Part shown: positions 9,701 through 15,643 of the stretch, piece by piece | Numbering within the stretch: position 1 is the first letter of the stretch | Layout: every line of letters begins with the position of its first letter | Assembly: GCA_963643215.1 (NCBI GenBank) | Contig: CAVIJY010000116.1 | Coordinates: 1 to 26,730 of the forward strand | DNA: 26,730 nucleotides | Direction: 5' to 3' | DNA from: Darwinimomas sp963643215 | GTDB lineage: Bacteria; Bacillota; Clostridia; Lachnospirales; Lachnospiraceae | Position numbers and translations under genes: made by a program | Notes under the pieces: generated by a model | Database searches by the model: none | What the model was told of the DNA's origin: nothing | What the model saw: the letters and a program-made list of their open reading frames with translations, nothing else

Positions 9701-10291
9701 CTTCTGTTCACTACTAAGATCCGTATATGCAGCCATTGCATTGGCGGCCTGTCCGCTCCGATAGGTCTTGTAGCCGTTCATGAGGTTTTCGTAGTCCTCA
9801 TCGCTCACACCATAATCAGACTTGAACTGGTTCGCGAGATTGCCAGCAGAGCCGCTCTTGTTCCCTATAAAGCGGTCATAGCCGGTCAGCATCGTGTTCT
9901 GTGCTGTGTAGATATTCTCAAGCGCTGCCTGCTGCTCTGCAGTCGCATTCTTGTATGCCTTGTAGGAATCAAGAGAGCCGGCCGTGAGCGCGTTCTGCAG
10001 CATTCTCTGCTCATTCTCGCGGCTTATCTGTGCTGCCTCCTGCGCCGTCTTGAGGGCAGCGTTGTAGTCCGACATTGTCTGCCGCCCGGCAAGCACAGCA
10101 GCAGAGGGACCATTCTGCTGGAGCTGTGCGTATCTCTGGTTGATCTCCTCCGCCTCGTTTGCCTGCTGCTCCGCATCCGGGACGGCCCAAGGCTCATAGG
10201 TGAAGTCTTCGTCGTCTCTTCGCTTTGCAACGTCTGCTCTTGCATTGTTGAGTGCTGTTAATGCCTTATTTGTAGTCCACTTGCTAGCCAT
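3740..10291 (-). CDS. Giant polyvalent phage protein, N-terminal 2183 aa (zincin-like, CxxC domain, BECR-type nuclease)
   Basis: The start is supported by AGGAGAAGAGC before ATG, 9 bases after the preceding stop. Residues 1-430 are charged helical repeats with recurring KYGVxDxxY/F-like units. Residues about 430-680 contain Ala/Gly-rich hydrophobic stretches that could enter a membrane. Residues about 1030-1240 look like a zincin metallopeptidase: FHEVGEF with H1098, E1099 and E1102, plus a possible third ligand E1157. Residues about 1280-1960 form a large unrecognised domain with ACGLCFVDAKR (C1432, C1435). Residues about 1990-2150 match the phage Barnase-EndoU-ColicinE5/D-RelE (PBECR) type: ISHVIYRHGDHG (H2033, H2038, H2041) and a later TVTMYRNKK. 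The last 11 residues are out-of-frame sequence created by the duplication at 3776. Giant multidomain proteins of this kind in phages are thought to be packaged in the virion and injected. That role is inferred here from family and position. Confidence 0.85.
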   Translation of the reverse strand: MASKWTTNKALTALNNARADVAKRRDDEDFTYEPWAVPDAEQQANEAEEINQRYAQLQQNGPSAAVLAGRQTMSDYNAALKTAQEAAQISRENEQRMLQNALTAGSLDSYKAYKNATAEQQAALENIYTAQNTMLTGYDRFIGNKSGSAGNLANQFKSDYGVSDEDYENLMNGYKTYRSGQAANAMAAYTDLSSEQKKALEKIRSLKTDGTANNTEVTGGDRYSGYKTSERNANGTIAQNLWNAITGKTQQDKAEAENLKEEFKQKYGVDDATYTAWQAKYDEDQTARAEDAAAHKEGVRTQSQELEYANKKFSNITSKGDSATWNQRTQALKQEIYDYLDQEDAAQTAEAMQYAETASNISNDGGKTQRQKLAQVKASIQSKYGLSDEEFEDLKYYGQELYDSDTRKKQKQEAYDNVHQGSTLKNIAGGIQNTANALVLYPYGGLGAIGETLKYNHGGYRDSQSPINVNSAAFGATNAASDYQSATQQAINDKNKILGVLYGAGMSAAESAETSVLGGATGNRVLASALSLAPFAANAYGNALSENISNDQRQSKAFENALTSAAIETVTEIASADKFWDIFKNHNATARKKIVDFLVSSGIEGSEEVVGDIADNFMDAVVNGQNSEYNQNVRSYMMNGMSENEAKKQATKDSVASTVESFVSGALSGAMGAGIATAAGYANDVGMANNLFDGYTSKDYAEWADGLDTDPASYKNESVAQSAQKAKDLATKMSQEQTPSKKEKIQLYEYYQDIQNVEAEAAAEEQESAAKQEKWDSFKSGVKNALGMNKTTVEQTTTDSAQESISDVSNVPEEYRSEKNNTSYNDAYKAIQSATTQDELNEAMQTAKNSEEISWEDYEKLEQTAGSYAASKNNLDLEQAKISTEDAYTAGYSGQEIGSVSPALQIAYNDGVQQAASDRAEQKAMNEEAVQKAAAKQHNDGLRTIIESNYQDGMNASTYNAVMASAINAGRTGMTFEDYAQENGTSLAVVGEDIAKTAFKAGQKVAISDALKEAARSLGEKTNVKSYGIGSYTDARTDNKESIKGEGVFKAVAQMTGLNIVLTDDGFGDNDNGYYQASNSTIYINANQADRMASTLFHEVGEFASVWNQKEYASVVNDIMQASQKALGSREFNRLRQKYANAYQGETNKTDADIDKEMANDLLYQFLGNEQGMNKLMDQIDQNHGYKEAKSIKQRLADWIGRMVDSIKNFLSELQPNSYQRKMAEATLQNYEALQDSIVKSIANAEKNYSDARAAAAETRTIEQGKGSIEDYGVENESSGEKRLSIETYEHGGREYLENFLDNTDDLTEEQKDDILDHMEWAYNLAKDLAKSNQYEYFGQWSQTALAKSKDGVPLIEVRTASDSKPIRSVAVNNGEYPLNIDFSQVCKKRSTLNAVLNYMVKNYGMNLRTLTASDVININQAIKNHGFEIACGLCFVDAKRYRTGAWASTFTEGTRNKKGELNANQPGYNNLVRMIRPKDGSDVGYSYFNFATSIPTESARTIDQLSDDELDLSRLQRKIGRYAKYDENGNLIGIGGYKDNAGKTKNPTETIRLAWAIYSNPEMRHLISEEDLISSDGLDAMRDQNSTLYSLVNAHWGAGKPKLSHGGTAYGNEILRSTEWGSKNDFNPESAAKVGGVRVQSFSDYEANMFFDYMQLFADMSARQLTSHGYTKEPYYAKLFGMTGQKINLSVVAKAAELTAEQQARYEKLVNKSDKALMEDPEFKEIAEHAGLGKDENGNWTRLLVEDETFPLQEALDLQKDPRYNSNCGIIWIGISDAQIRVLLDSNDVPMVIPYHSSGVSRIVKKARNLLLYTDYTNKQNTRTKDGKKITGRDFDFYGSLAKTNDVITTTNEYLAWCKEHDYLPKFDQFADHPNYYKLLIDFRAYDYNGIDPEKMANRVYQPQQKITMNFPENFNDLVAASLAEQQATKDLEAKEFTDAQGSLLNDVKDVLGLNDDGSRAAGGDVRHSYDISVDEKLAQMVEEVKEGTYAGNSSYTTTERISDETADKISKIVGFSVKGYSSVISTTSISHVIYRHGDHGVADHSMADPEDIARVAYVINNADKVWGSENRSNEYKDSKNRPSQMVVMQKKIDDGFYYVVEAVPDSKKHRLGTVTMYRNKKDTSPLVSNTDNGPVPHALDELPANVSNTSVSQNTANGNVVNTNDDGNILHKRVPGMVQGT
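3776..4739. repeat. 964-bp perfect tandem direct repeat, copy 2
   Basis: This is the second copy of the unit at 2812-3775. It is the copy in frame with the N-terminal giant protein. No transposase, terminal inverted repeats or target-site duplication flank either copy, which argues against a mobile element. Real tandem duplication and misassembly both remain possible. Confidence 0.97.
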
Positions 10292-10300
10292 GCTCTTCTC

Positions 10301-11794
10301 CTATTTGGATGTAGTCTTTGCCGTTGTCTTCTTGTTGCCCTTGTTATTAGCGCTTACCACCGCATCAACCTTGTTCTCAAATGCTGTGGACTCCGTGTCG
10401 ATGTTGTACTTGTTCGCCACCATCGCAAGCTCATAAGAGTTCTTGCCGGTTGCGGCCCAGTTTGCGAGAGTGTCCTCGCGCTGCGACTGGCTCATTGATG
10501 CAAGACGGTCCATGTCGTCCGTGGACAGGTGGTTTCCGTCAGCAGATGTCGCGCCGTAGCTTGTCCTGCTGCCGCTGGATGCAATCGTGCCGGTTGCTGC
10601 AGTCTTTGCGGAAGAGCTGCTGCCAGATCCGCTTCCGGTGCTGCTAGAGGAGGAGTTTGTGGTGCTCCAGCTCGTTGTATCCTGCAGCGAGTTCGATACA
10701 GAGTTCTGTGCCGTTGCGCTGTTTGAGAGGCTGTTGCTCCAGTTCGTCGAATCCGTATGGCTTGATGTGTCACTCCAGCTGCTGGTATCCGTCGATGTGT
10801 GGCTCCAGTTTGTCGAGTCTGTCTTGCTCTGGCTCCATCCCTGCTGCTGGCTGTTGCTCCAGTTCGTGGAGTCCGTTCCAGACATGCTGGACTGCTCCGA
10901 ATTCTTCTGGTTCCAGAATTCCTGGTTCCAATAGGCCCGGTCTGCGGAGTACTGCGAGTAGTCGAAGTTTCGCTCCTGTTGGTAGTCGGACTGAGCGAAG
11001 GACCGATCCTGCTGCCAGTCGGATACCTTGTCGCGGTACTGCTGATACTCGTTGTTGTAGGCTGTCTGAGTGAGGTTGTAGAGGTCCTTTAGGCTCTCGC
11101 CTTCGGCCTGCCACTCCTGATATGCCTGGTTGCGCAGCTCCGGTATGATGTCGTTCAGCTGCTGCAGGTAGCTCTGATAGCTCTGCTGTCCTGCCGTCTG
11201 GGCGTAGGACGAAGCGTAGCCGCCGGTCAGTGCTGCAGCCTGTCCCATGGTGTCCTGCATGGCCTGCTTGCCCTGCTGCTGATATTGCTGGGCATACATC
11301 CTGTACATGGGATCTGCATTGAAGTTGTACTTGAACGGATCACGCCCGGAAATCTGGTTGTACAGGTCGTTCAGCTTGTCCGAATAAGAGGACGAGAACG
11401 CGCCAGGCTTGTTGTTCAGCGTGTCCTGGAGGCGACTGTAGGTGTCCTGTACCTGCTGAGACTGCTGATAGGACTGTGAGTATTTGTCCTTGTTGGCAAG
11501 CGTTGTCTCATCGACTGTACCGGATGCCCAGGACTTTCCAGATGTGTTCGACTGGGAGCCGCCCTGCGTCTGAGATGTAGATCCATTCGTTCCGTAGGTC
11601 TCGGAATGAGATCCGCCGTTTGTATAGGACTCCGAATGGGAGCCGCCTGTGGTATGGGAGGTAGTGTCAGAAGAGCTTCCGCCCCAGCTCTGGGAGGAGC
11701 TTGCTGTCTGCGAAGTGCTGGCAGACTGCGATGTAGAAGTTGTCTTGCTTCCGCTGTTCGTGGAAGAGCTTGAATTGCTTTTCGTTGTAGCCAT
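10301..11794 (-). CDS. Ser/Thr/Gln-rich probable virion-internal protein
   Basis: A 497-aa protein that I do not recognise by name. The chosen ATG at 11794 has AAGGAG seven bases upstream; an extension to 11896 would translate the terminator and is rejected. Residues 5-95 are Ser/Thr/Gly/Gln low complexity with repeated GGSHSE units. Residues about 100-310 are helical and rich in Gln, Tyr and Trp, including GGYASSYAQTAGQQ and an YSADRAYWNQEFWNQ stretch. Residues about 310-355 repeat DSTNWS three times, followed by a poly-Ser linker and a short C-terminal segment of normal composition. It is the first gene after a strong terminator and lies 9 bases before the giant gene, so the two probably form one transcription unit. 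A role in genome ejection or as an internal head protein is inference. Confidence 0.8.
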   Translation of the reverse strand: MATTKSNSSSSTNSGSKTTSTSQSASTSQTASSSQSWGGSSSDTTSHTTGGSHSESYTNGGSHSETYGTNGSTSQTQGGSQSNTSGKSWASGTVDETTLANKDKYSQSYQQSQQVQDTYSRLQDTLNNKPGAFSSSYSDKLNDLYNQISGRDPFKYNFNADPMYRMYAQQYQQQGKQAMQDTMGQAAALTGGYASSYAQTAGQQSYQSYLQQLNDIIPELRNQAYQEWQAEGESLKDLYNLTQTAYNNEYQQYRDKVSDWQQDRSFAQSDYQQERNFDYSQYSADRAYWNQEFWNQKNSEQSSMSGTDSTNWSNSQQQGWSQSKTDSTNWSHTSTDTSSWSDTSSHTDSTNWSNSLSNSATAQNSVSNSLQDTTSWSTTNSSSSSTGSGSGSSSSAKTAATGTIASSGSRTSYGATSADGNHLSTDDMDRLASMSQSQREDTLANWAATGKNSYELAMVANKYNIDTESTAFENKVDAVVSANNKGNKKTTAKTTSK

Positions 11795-11852
11795 GACTTT
11801 TCTCCTTGAATGAAAAGAACTATTCCAGAGATAAGTCTGACCGATATGGATT

Positions 11853-11886
11853 AGAAAAAATAACCCACCATGCTTCCATGGTGGGT
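11853..11886 (-). terminator. Rho-independent terminator after fibre-like gene
   Basis: On the minus strand a perfect 10-bp stem (ACCCACCATG / CATGGTGGGT, loop GAAG) is followed by TTATTTTTTC. It lies 20 bases after the stop of the fibre-like gene and about 60 bases before the start of the Ser-rich protein gene. It would end the head-tail transcription unit or attenuate transcription into the giant-protein unit. A promoter for the downstream genes would then have to lie in 11795-11852, but I see no convincing -35/-10 pair there. Confidence 0.9.
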
Positions 11887-11905
11887 CTGAGAACATATTA
11901 CAAAA

Positions 11906-12661
11906 TTATACGACTTGCTTGGAGTTGCTGCCGCTGCTACTGGAGCTGCAATCAATCTGATCTGTCCAGCCTTCGCCAATCCATCTCCAGCCTGAGCCAC
12001 TGGAAGAACCGCTGATAGATATAGACAATTTGCCGTTGCTGATAGATGCCGTTGCTTGTGCCGAACCGGATGTAGCACACTTGGTTCCGCCGTCGCCTTC
12101 CCTGCTGGTACCCCAGCTGCAGCTTGCCGATACAGAACCGCTGACTGCAGCCTTACCAGCCGCAACACCGTTGTTGTAGCAGGTTGTGCCGTAGTTGTTG
12201 TATGCATCCTGCGTGATAAGGCCGTAGCCGCCCGGATTCGCTTTGACATCGGCCTGTCCCTGCGAACGTCCTGCCGAATAGGATGCAGAGGAGCTGTTAA
12301 CTCTGCCGTCTGCATCGCTGACACCCTGACTGTAGGACTTGGAGGACTTGTTAACCCTCGCATCAGCCGCAGATACTCCTGCATTGTAGTAGTTTGTCTT
12401 CAGCGTATCCATTGCCGCAGCAATGTCACTTGGTGAAGAGGATGCAGGTGTAACACCAAGCGATTTAAGCTTGTTCACCAGTGTGTCACACCCAGCCTGA
12501 AAAGACGATTCCATAGCGGCCAGCTTGTCGCTCAGCTTCGTCTGTGTGATCGTATCTCCGTTTTTGGTCTGAACAAACACTGCAGATGCTGCAGTAATCG
12601 GATAGACATCGTTTCCTTCCTTGTCCATGAGCTTTTGTATGTAAGCACTTGTATCTGCCAT
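11906..12661 (-). CDS. Tail-fibre-like or receptor-binding protein
   Basis: A 251-aa protein with GGAGG seven bases before ATG. The N-terminus (IQKLMDKEGNDVYPITAASA at 8-27) resembles the start of many Firmicute-phage fibre or baseplate proteins, where this segment attaches the protein to the tail. Residues 92-144 contain about three 18-residue repeats (YNAGVSAADARVN, YSQGVSDADGRVN, YSAGRSQGQADV), a pattern seen in fibre shafts. The C-terminal third is Ser/Gly-rich with several Cys and Trp residues and beta-like segments (KLSISISGSSSGSGWRW) and could be the binding tip. It is the last gene before the terminator. Function is inferred from the N-terminal motif, the repeats and the position. Confidence 0.65.
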   Translation of the reverse strand: MADTSAYIQKLMDKEGNDVYPITAASAVFVQTKNGDTITQTKLSDKLAAMESSFQAGCDTLVNKLKSLGVTPASSSPSDIAAAMDTLKTNYYNAGVSAADARVNKSSKSYSQGVSDADGRVNSSSASYSAGRSQGQADVKANPGGYGLITQDAYNNYGTTCYNNGVAAGKAAVSGSVSASCSWGTSREGDGGTKCATSGSAQATASISNGKLSISISGSSSGSGWRWIGEGWTDQIDCSSSSSGSNSKQVV

Positions 12662-12663
12662 AG

Positions 12664-12915
12664 TTAAGCCTCCATTATTATTTTCGTTGTAGTTGTTCTT
12701 CCTGCTCCCAAATATACGGACATTGAGGAGCTGGCATACCTTGCATCGAATCCATTGGATGATTGCGAGCTTTCCGTGCCGGCAGAGGATGCGGTCTTTG
12801 TTTTCAAGGCCACATTCAGCTTGTCCGATGTGTCTGCAATCCAGGTATCGATGAGTGCTATGTTCTCCTCTGGCGTGGCTGCATTCAGTGTAGGCCGTTC
12901 AATGTGGATGTCCAT
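12664..12915 (-). CDS. Small phage protein of unknown function between tail genes
   Basis: An 83-aa protein. The ATG at 12915 is preceded by GGAGGTGAGTGCA, so it is preferred to the ATG at 12939. The frame overlaps the end of the 611-aa gene by 17 bases and ends 2 bases before the fibre-like gene, consistent with translational coupling. The N-terminal part (DIHIERPTLNAATPEENIA) and a following amphipathic helix (LIDTWIADTSDKLNVAL) are the only visible structure; the rest is Ser/Thr-rich. No family is recognised. Position suggests a tail or fibre accessory protein. Confidence 0.7.
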   Translation of the reverse strand: MDIHIERPTLNAATPEENIALIDTWIADTSDKLNVALKTKTASSAGTESSQSSNGFDARYASSSMSVYLGAGRTTTTKIIMEA

Positions 12916-14734
12916 TGCACTCACCTCCTGCCGTTTCAAAGGTTCTGGCTAACGTGTAGATCCGAACATTTCCATGACCGGACAGCCGCAGCCGGTAGTG
13001 GTCGCACCGTTCCGGGAACCTGTAGATGTCGATGGGCCGTGTCTCATCCGTGCCTCGATACGTTCCAAGGTCCTGCCACATGCCATCGTCCACCTTGATC
13101 TGTACGTTCAGCTCGCTCTTGTAGGGAAGATATGCCCTGATATTGATGTTGTTCACGTACTTATAGTCCGGATAAGAGAAGCCCATGTCGCCGGTCTCTC
13201 CGTACCAGGTAACATACTCCTCAAAGGCAAGCTGATTGTGGAAGATGATATTGTCATTGGCACCGATACCGAAGATCCTCTTTCCATTCGTGCCATAGAT
13301 CTGGCCTGACTCTGCCTGTGTGAACTGCGAATACCGTACTTTAGAGTCGTTCTTTGTCCAGATGCCGCGCTCCATGTCGTAGATCATGTTGACACAGTGT
13401 CCGATGTTGGTCTCCATTGATACGTAGTACTTGCCAAGGCATCCTGCAGCCACAGCGTTGTAGTACTGCGTGCTCCGTCCGAATGCCTGGCTGACTGAGG
13501 TCGGAGACGATCCGTCATAGACGCAGACATCCGAAGTGCTCTTGTACATCAGATACTCGTTGACGACAGCAAGAGACTCCTCCGAACCCTTCTGGACTCC
13601 TCTGCAGGTATGCGTCGACAGCTGATACTCTGCAGGATACGTTCCGTAGATCTTCATGATGCAGTTCTCTTTGAAGAAGGTCGGATACCCTTGATAGGAG
13701 ATGCAGCCGGTCCAGTCGCCCGGTTCACCGACAGAGAGTGTGTAGCTGTCTGTCGATAACCCTGCGAAGGAATACCAGTTCTTGAAGTCGCCCAGCTTGG
13801 ACGCATAGATCTCGTTTGTTACGTTTCCTTCCTGGTCATCGCCGTAGTGGCAGCCCCAGATCCGGTTATTGGAGACGCACACCATGTCCAGCTCCGGAAG
13901 CTTCCTCTTGATTTCCAGTGTCCAGACATTGTCTGTAGTCTCTGTCATGGATACCTTGGGCATGATGCCAATGATGATCATGTAGTCATCTTCCATGCTC
14001 TGGACGATAGATCCGTTATTGATGTCGCTGAGAGATGTGTTCATGTAGACCGCATCCCCTGCAGCGAAGTAATCCGTCAGCTTTCCATCCGGGATGGACA
14101 TCTTGATATAGCAGGTAGGAACCGCCTCCCATGTCTGAAGATATCCGACATAGATATACAGGCCTTCCGCTCCCTTCGTGGTCCGCAGCCAGTAATCACC
14201 GTCAGAGGGAGATGAGGGCGCTGCACTCTTTGCTACCAGATTCTGCAGTTCAGATCCTGCGCTGTCACAGATCTGGAACGTGATCTCGATGCCCTGCGGA
14301 GCCTTGTAGGCCTGCGTGATGCTTCCCATAGATCCATCTACGATGTTGACATAAACCCCGGAGGGGAAGGCGATGATGTACGCGCCGAATCGGATCAGCT
14401 GCTGATCTGCTGTGTCATATACCTTCTCGCCGTCCTCCGTGGTCTCCTGGTAGAAATAATCGGACAGGTCATATTCCTTGGAGGCATAGTGCAGGATGTT
14501 TCCCACAAGATATGCCAGATTGTTGGAGGTCAGAAGAATTCCTCTGATGGGATCAGCAGAGTCTACCAGAAGTGCACGCTTTTTTCTGGGAGTGAGCACC
14601 GGATAGTTGTCCGTGGAGAGGTTTTCCATATCGTAGAATTCGCCGTCATCAATCACATAGTTGTGGTTGTATCCCTTCCAGGCGGAGATCATTTCCCTTG
14701 TGTTGTTGTCATCCTCTATTGTCTGGTAATACAT
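12899..14734 (-). CDS. Probable tail tubular/nozzle-type structural protein
   Basis: A 611-aa protein. The start codon overlaps the preceding stop (TGATG) and is preceded by GAGGTGATCTG. The N-terminal stretch EFYDMENLSTDNYPVLTPRK (about 32-51) is typical of large podovirus-like tail proteins from gut phages. The body has many short beta strands, aromatic residues and repeated G-x-Y/W turns and no transmembrane segment, consistent with a beta-propeller or beta-rich nozzle such as T7 gp12 or P22 gp10. Genes on both sides are small adaptor or fibre proteins. The functional call rests on position, size and fold impression and not on a diagnostic motif. Confidence 0.65.
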   Translation of the reverse strand: MYYQTIEDDNNTREMISAWKGYNHNYVIDDGEFYDMENLSTDNYPVLTPRKKRALLVDSADPIRGILLTSNNLAYLVGNILHYASKEYDLSDYFYQETTEDGEKVYDTADQQLIRFGAYIIAFPSGVYVNIVDGSMGSITQAYKAPQGIEITFQICDSAGSELQNLVAKSAAPSSPSDGDYWLRTTKGAEGLYIYVGYLQTWEAVPTCYIKMSIPDGKLTDYFAAGDAVYMNTSLSDINNGSIVQSMEDDYMIIIGIMPKVSMTETTDNVWTLEIKRKLPELDMVCVSNNRIWGCHYGDDQEGNVTNEIYASKLGDFKNWYSFAGLSTDSYTLSVGEPGDWTGCISYQGYPTFFKENCIMKIYGTYPAEYQLSTHTCRGVQKGSEESLAVVNEYLMYKSTSDVCVYDGSSPTSVSQAFGRSTQYYNAVAAGCLGKYYVSMETNIGHCVNMIYDMERGIWTKNDSKVRYSQFTQAESGQIYGTNGKRIFGIGANDNIIFHNQLAFEEYVTWYGETGDMGFSYPDYKYVNNINIRAYLPYKSELNVQIKVDDGMWQDLGTYRGTDETRPIDIYRFPERCDHYRLRLSGHGNVRIYTLARTFETAGGECNGHPH

Positions 14735-15288
14735 CAGATCACCTCATGTCTGAGGCAATAGCCCCTTGGTGCATCCACCTTATGGAAACGGTTGTAGTAC
14801 TGCTGATAGGCCAGATATGCGTTGTTGTACTCTGTCGCTGCCATGTTGTAGCGCCTGGAATCGTTGTTTCCGTATGCGATCTTCATATCCAGGTAGTACA
14901 GATACACTTCTGAGAATGGCTCCGGTATCGTAAGCTCCGAATCCATCCCAAAGTCATCGTCGTCCATATCCGTATAGGTGATTGTGCCGTCAGAGTTGCG
15001 GAAGACGAAGGACGAAAGGTTAACCAGGTTGATCTGCTCCTTGCTGTCGATCACCAGATTGCCGTTATCGTCCACGTAGGCCCAGTCCGGGCAGTGAAGC
15101 GTTCCTTCTGCGTCCACCCAGAAATCGTCCTCATAGTGTTCCTCGGAATCTCTGTGTCCGTCGTACTTCCGAATGATATCGACTACAACTTTCTTCTCAA
15201 GGCCGCGCAGCCATCGGATCTTCGTATTGTCAGTTACTCTGTTTTCTCGCTCGCTGTTGTATTCGGCGATGATGTCTGCCACTGTCAT
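14734..15288 (-). CDS. Probable head-tail adaptor/connector protein
   Basis: A 184-aa protein starting at ATG 15288, which has AGGTGG six bases upstream; the longer frame to 15342 would translate the hairpin and lacks an RBS. It begins MTVADIIAEYNSERENRV, followed by a helical segment (KIRWLRGLEKKVVVDIIRKY), a short beta-rich middle with Asp runs (DMDDDDFGMD), and a C-terminal helical part rich in Tyr (VYLYYLDMKIAYG, YLAYQQYYNRF). Helical adaptors placed between capsid and tail genes commonly look like this (P22 gp4 or T7 gp11 type). It shares a 1-base overlap with the 611-aa gene. Assignment is by position and composition. Confidence 0.6.
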   Translation of the reverse strand: MTVADIIAEYNSERENRVTDNTKIRWLRGLEKKVVVDIIRKYDGHRDSEEHYEDDFWVDAEGTLHCPDWAYVDDNGNLVIDSKEQINLVNLSSFVFRNSDGTITYTDMDDDDFGMDSELTIPEPFSEVYLYYLDMKIAYGNNDSRRYNMAATEYNNAYLAYQQYYNRFHKVDAPRGYCLRHEVI

Positions 15289-15308
15289 AATTCCACCTAT
15301 AAATGCAA

Positions 15309-15334
15309 GAAAGGAGTGGGATGCCTCCCACTCC
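15309..15334 (-). terminator. Hairpin after capsid genes, weak terminator or attenuator
   Basis: A perfect 9-bp stem (GGAGTGGGA / TCCCACTCC, loop of 4) lies 8 bases after the stop of the small capsid-associated gene. On the minus strand it is followed by only TTTCTT. A weak terminator or mRNA-stabilising hairpin after the major capsid gene would give the capsid more transcript than the tail genes. Confidence 0.6.
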
Positions 15335-15341
15335 CCCAACA

Positions 15342-15632
15342 TTACATATCCTGTTCCTTCTTCTCGCGCTTCTCGACCTGCTCTTCAACAAAAGCGTCTG
15401 CCTCATCCCTCATCTCTTCGGAATTGCGGATCACTTCTGCAATCGGTGCAGGAACCTTTACCTTCTTGCCGCGCTGGATCTTGTAGACCCTGCCATTCAC
15501 AGAGGCAATAAGGTAGTTGTCAGCACCTCTCGGTGCCTTCGGAAGAAGAATTTCCTCCGTCTGCTCCCAGACATCGCCGGGAGCATCTGCAGTCATTGTT
15601 GCCGTTTCAATCTCTGTTTTCTTTACAGCCAT
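15342..15632 (-). CDS. Small capsid-associated protein of unknown function
   Basis: A 96-aa protein with AAAGGAGAATAGC before ATG, starting 11 bases after the capsid stop. The central part reads like a short beta module seen just after major capsid genes in many Firmicute phages (NGRVYKIQRGKKVKVPAPIA at 49-68). The C-terminus is a charged helix (EEMRDEADAFVEEQVEKREK). Possible roles are head decoration or assembly. The family link is from memory of the pattern and not a named domain. Confidence 0.7.
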   Translation of the reverse strand: MAVKKTEIETATMTADAPGDVWEQTEEILLPKAPRGADNYLIASVNGRVYKIQRGKKVKVPAPIAEVIRNSEEMRDEADAFVEEQVEKREKKEQDM

Positions 15633-15643
15633 GCTATTCTCCT

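Noticed and set aside
9266..10261. Long plus-strand open frame (331 aa) opposite the giant gene
   Set aside because: It lies wholly antisense to a well-supported gene and is Leu/Cys/Val-rich as expected of a shadow frame, with no RBS or family motif. The same holds for frames near 5102-6052, 15533-16525 and 16659-17732.
10301..11896. Extended N-terminus of the Ser-rich protein starting at 11896
   Set aside because: It would translate the terminator hairpin. The ATG at 11794 has a good Shine-Dalgarno.
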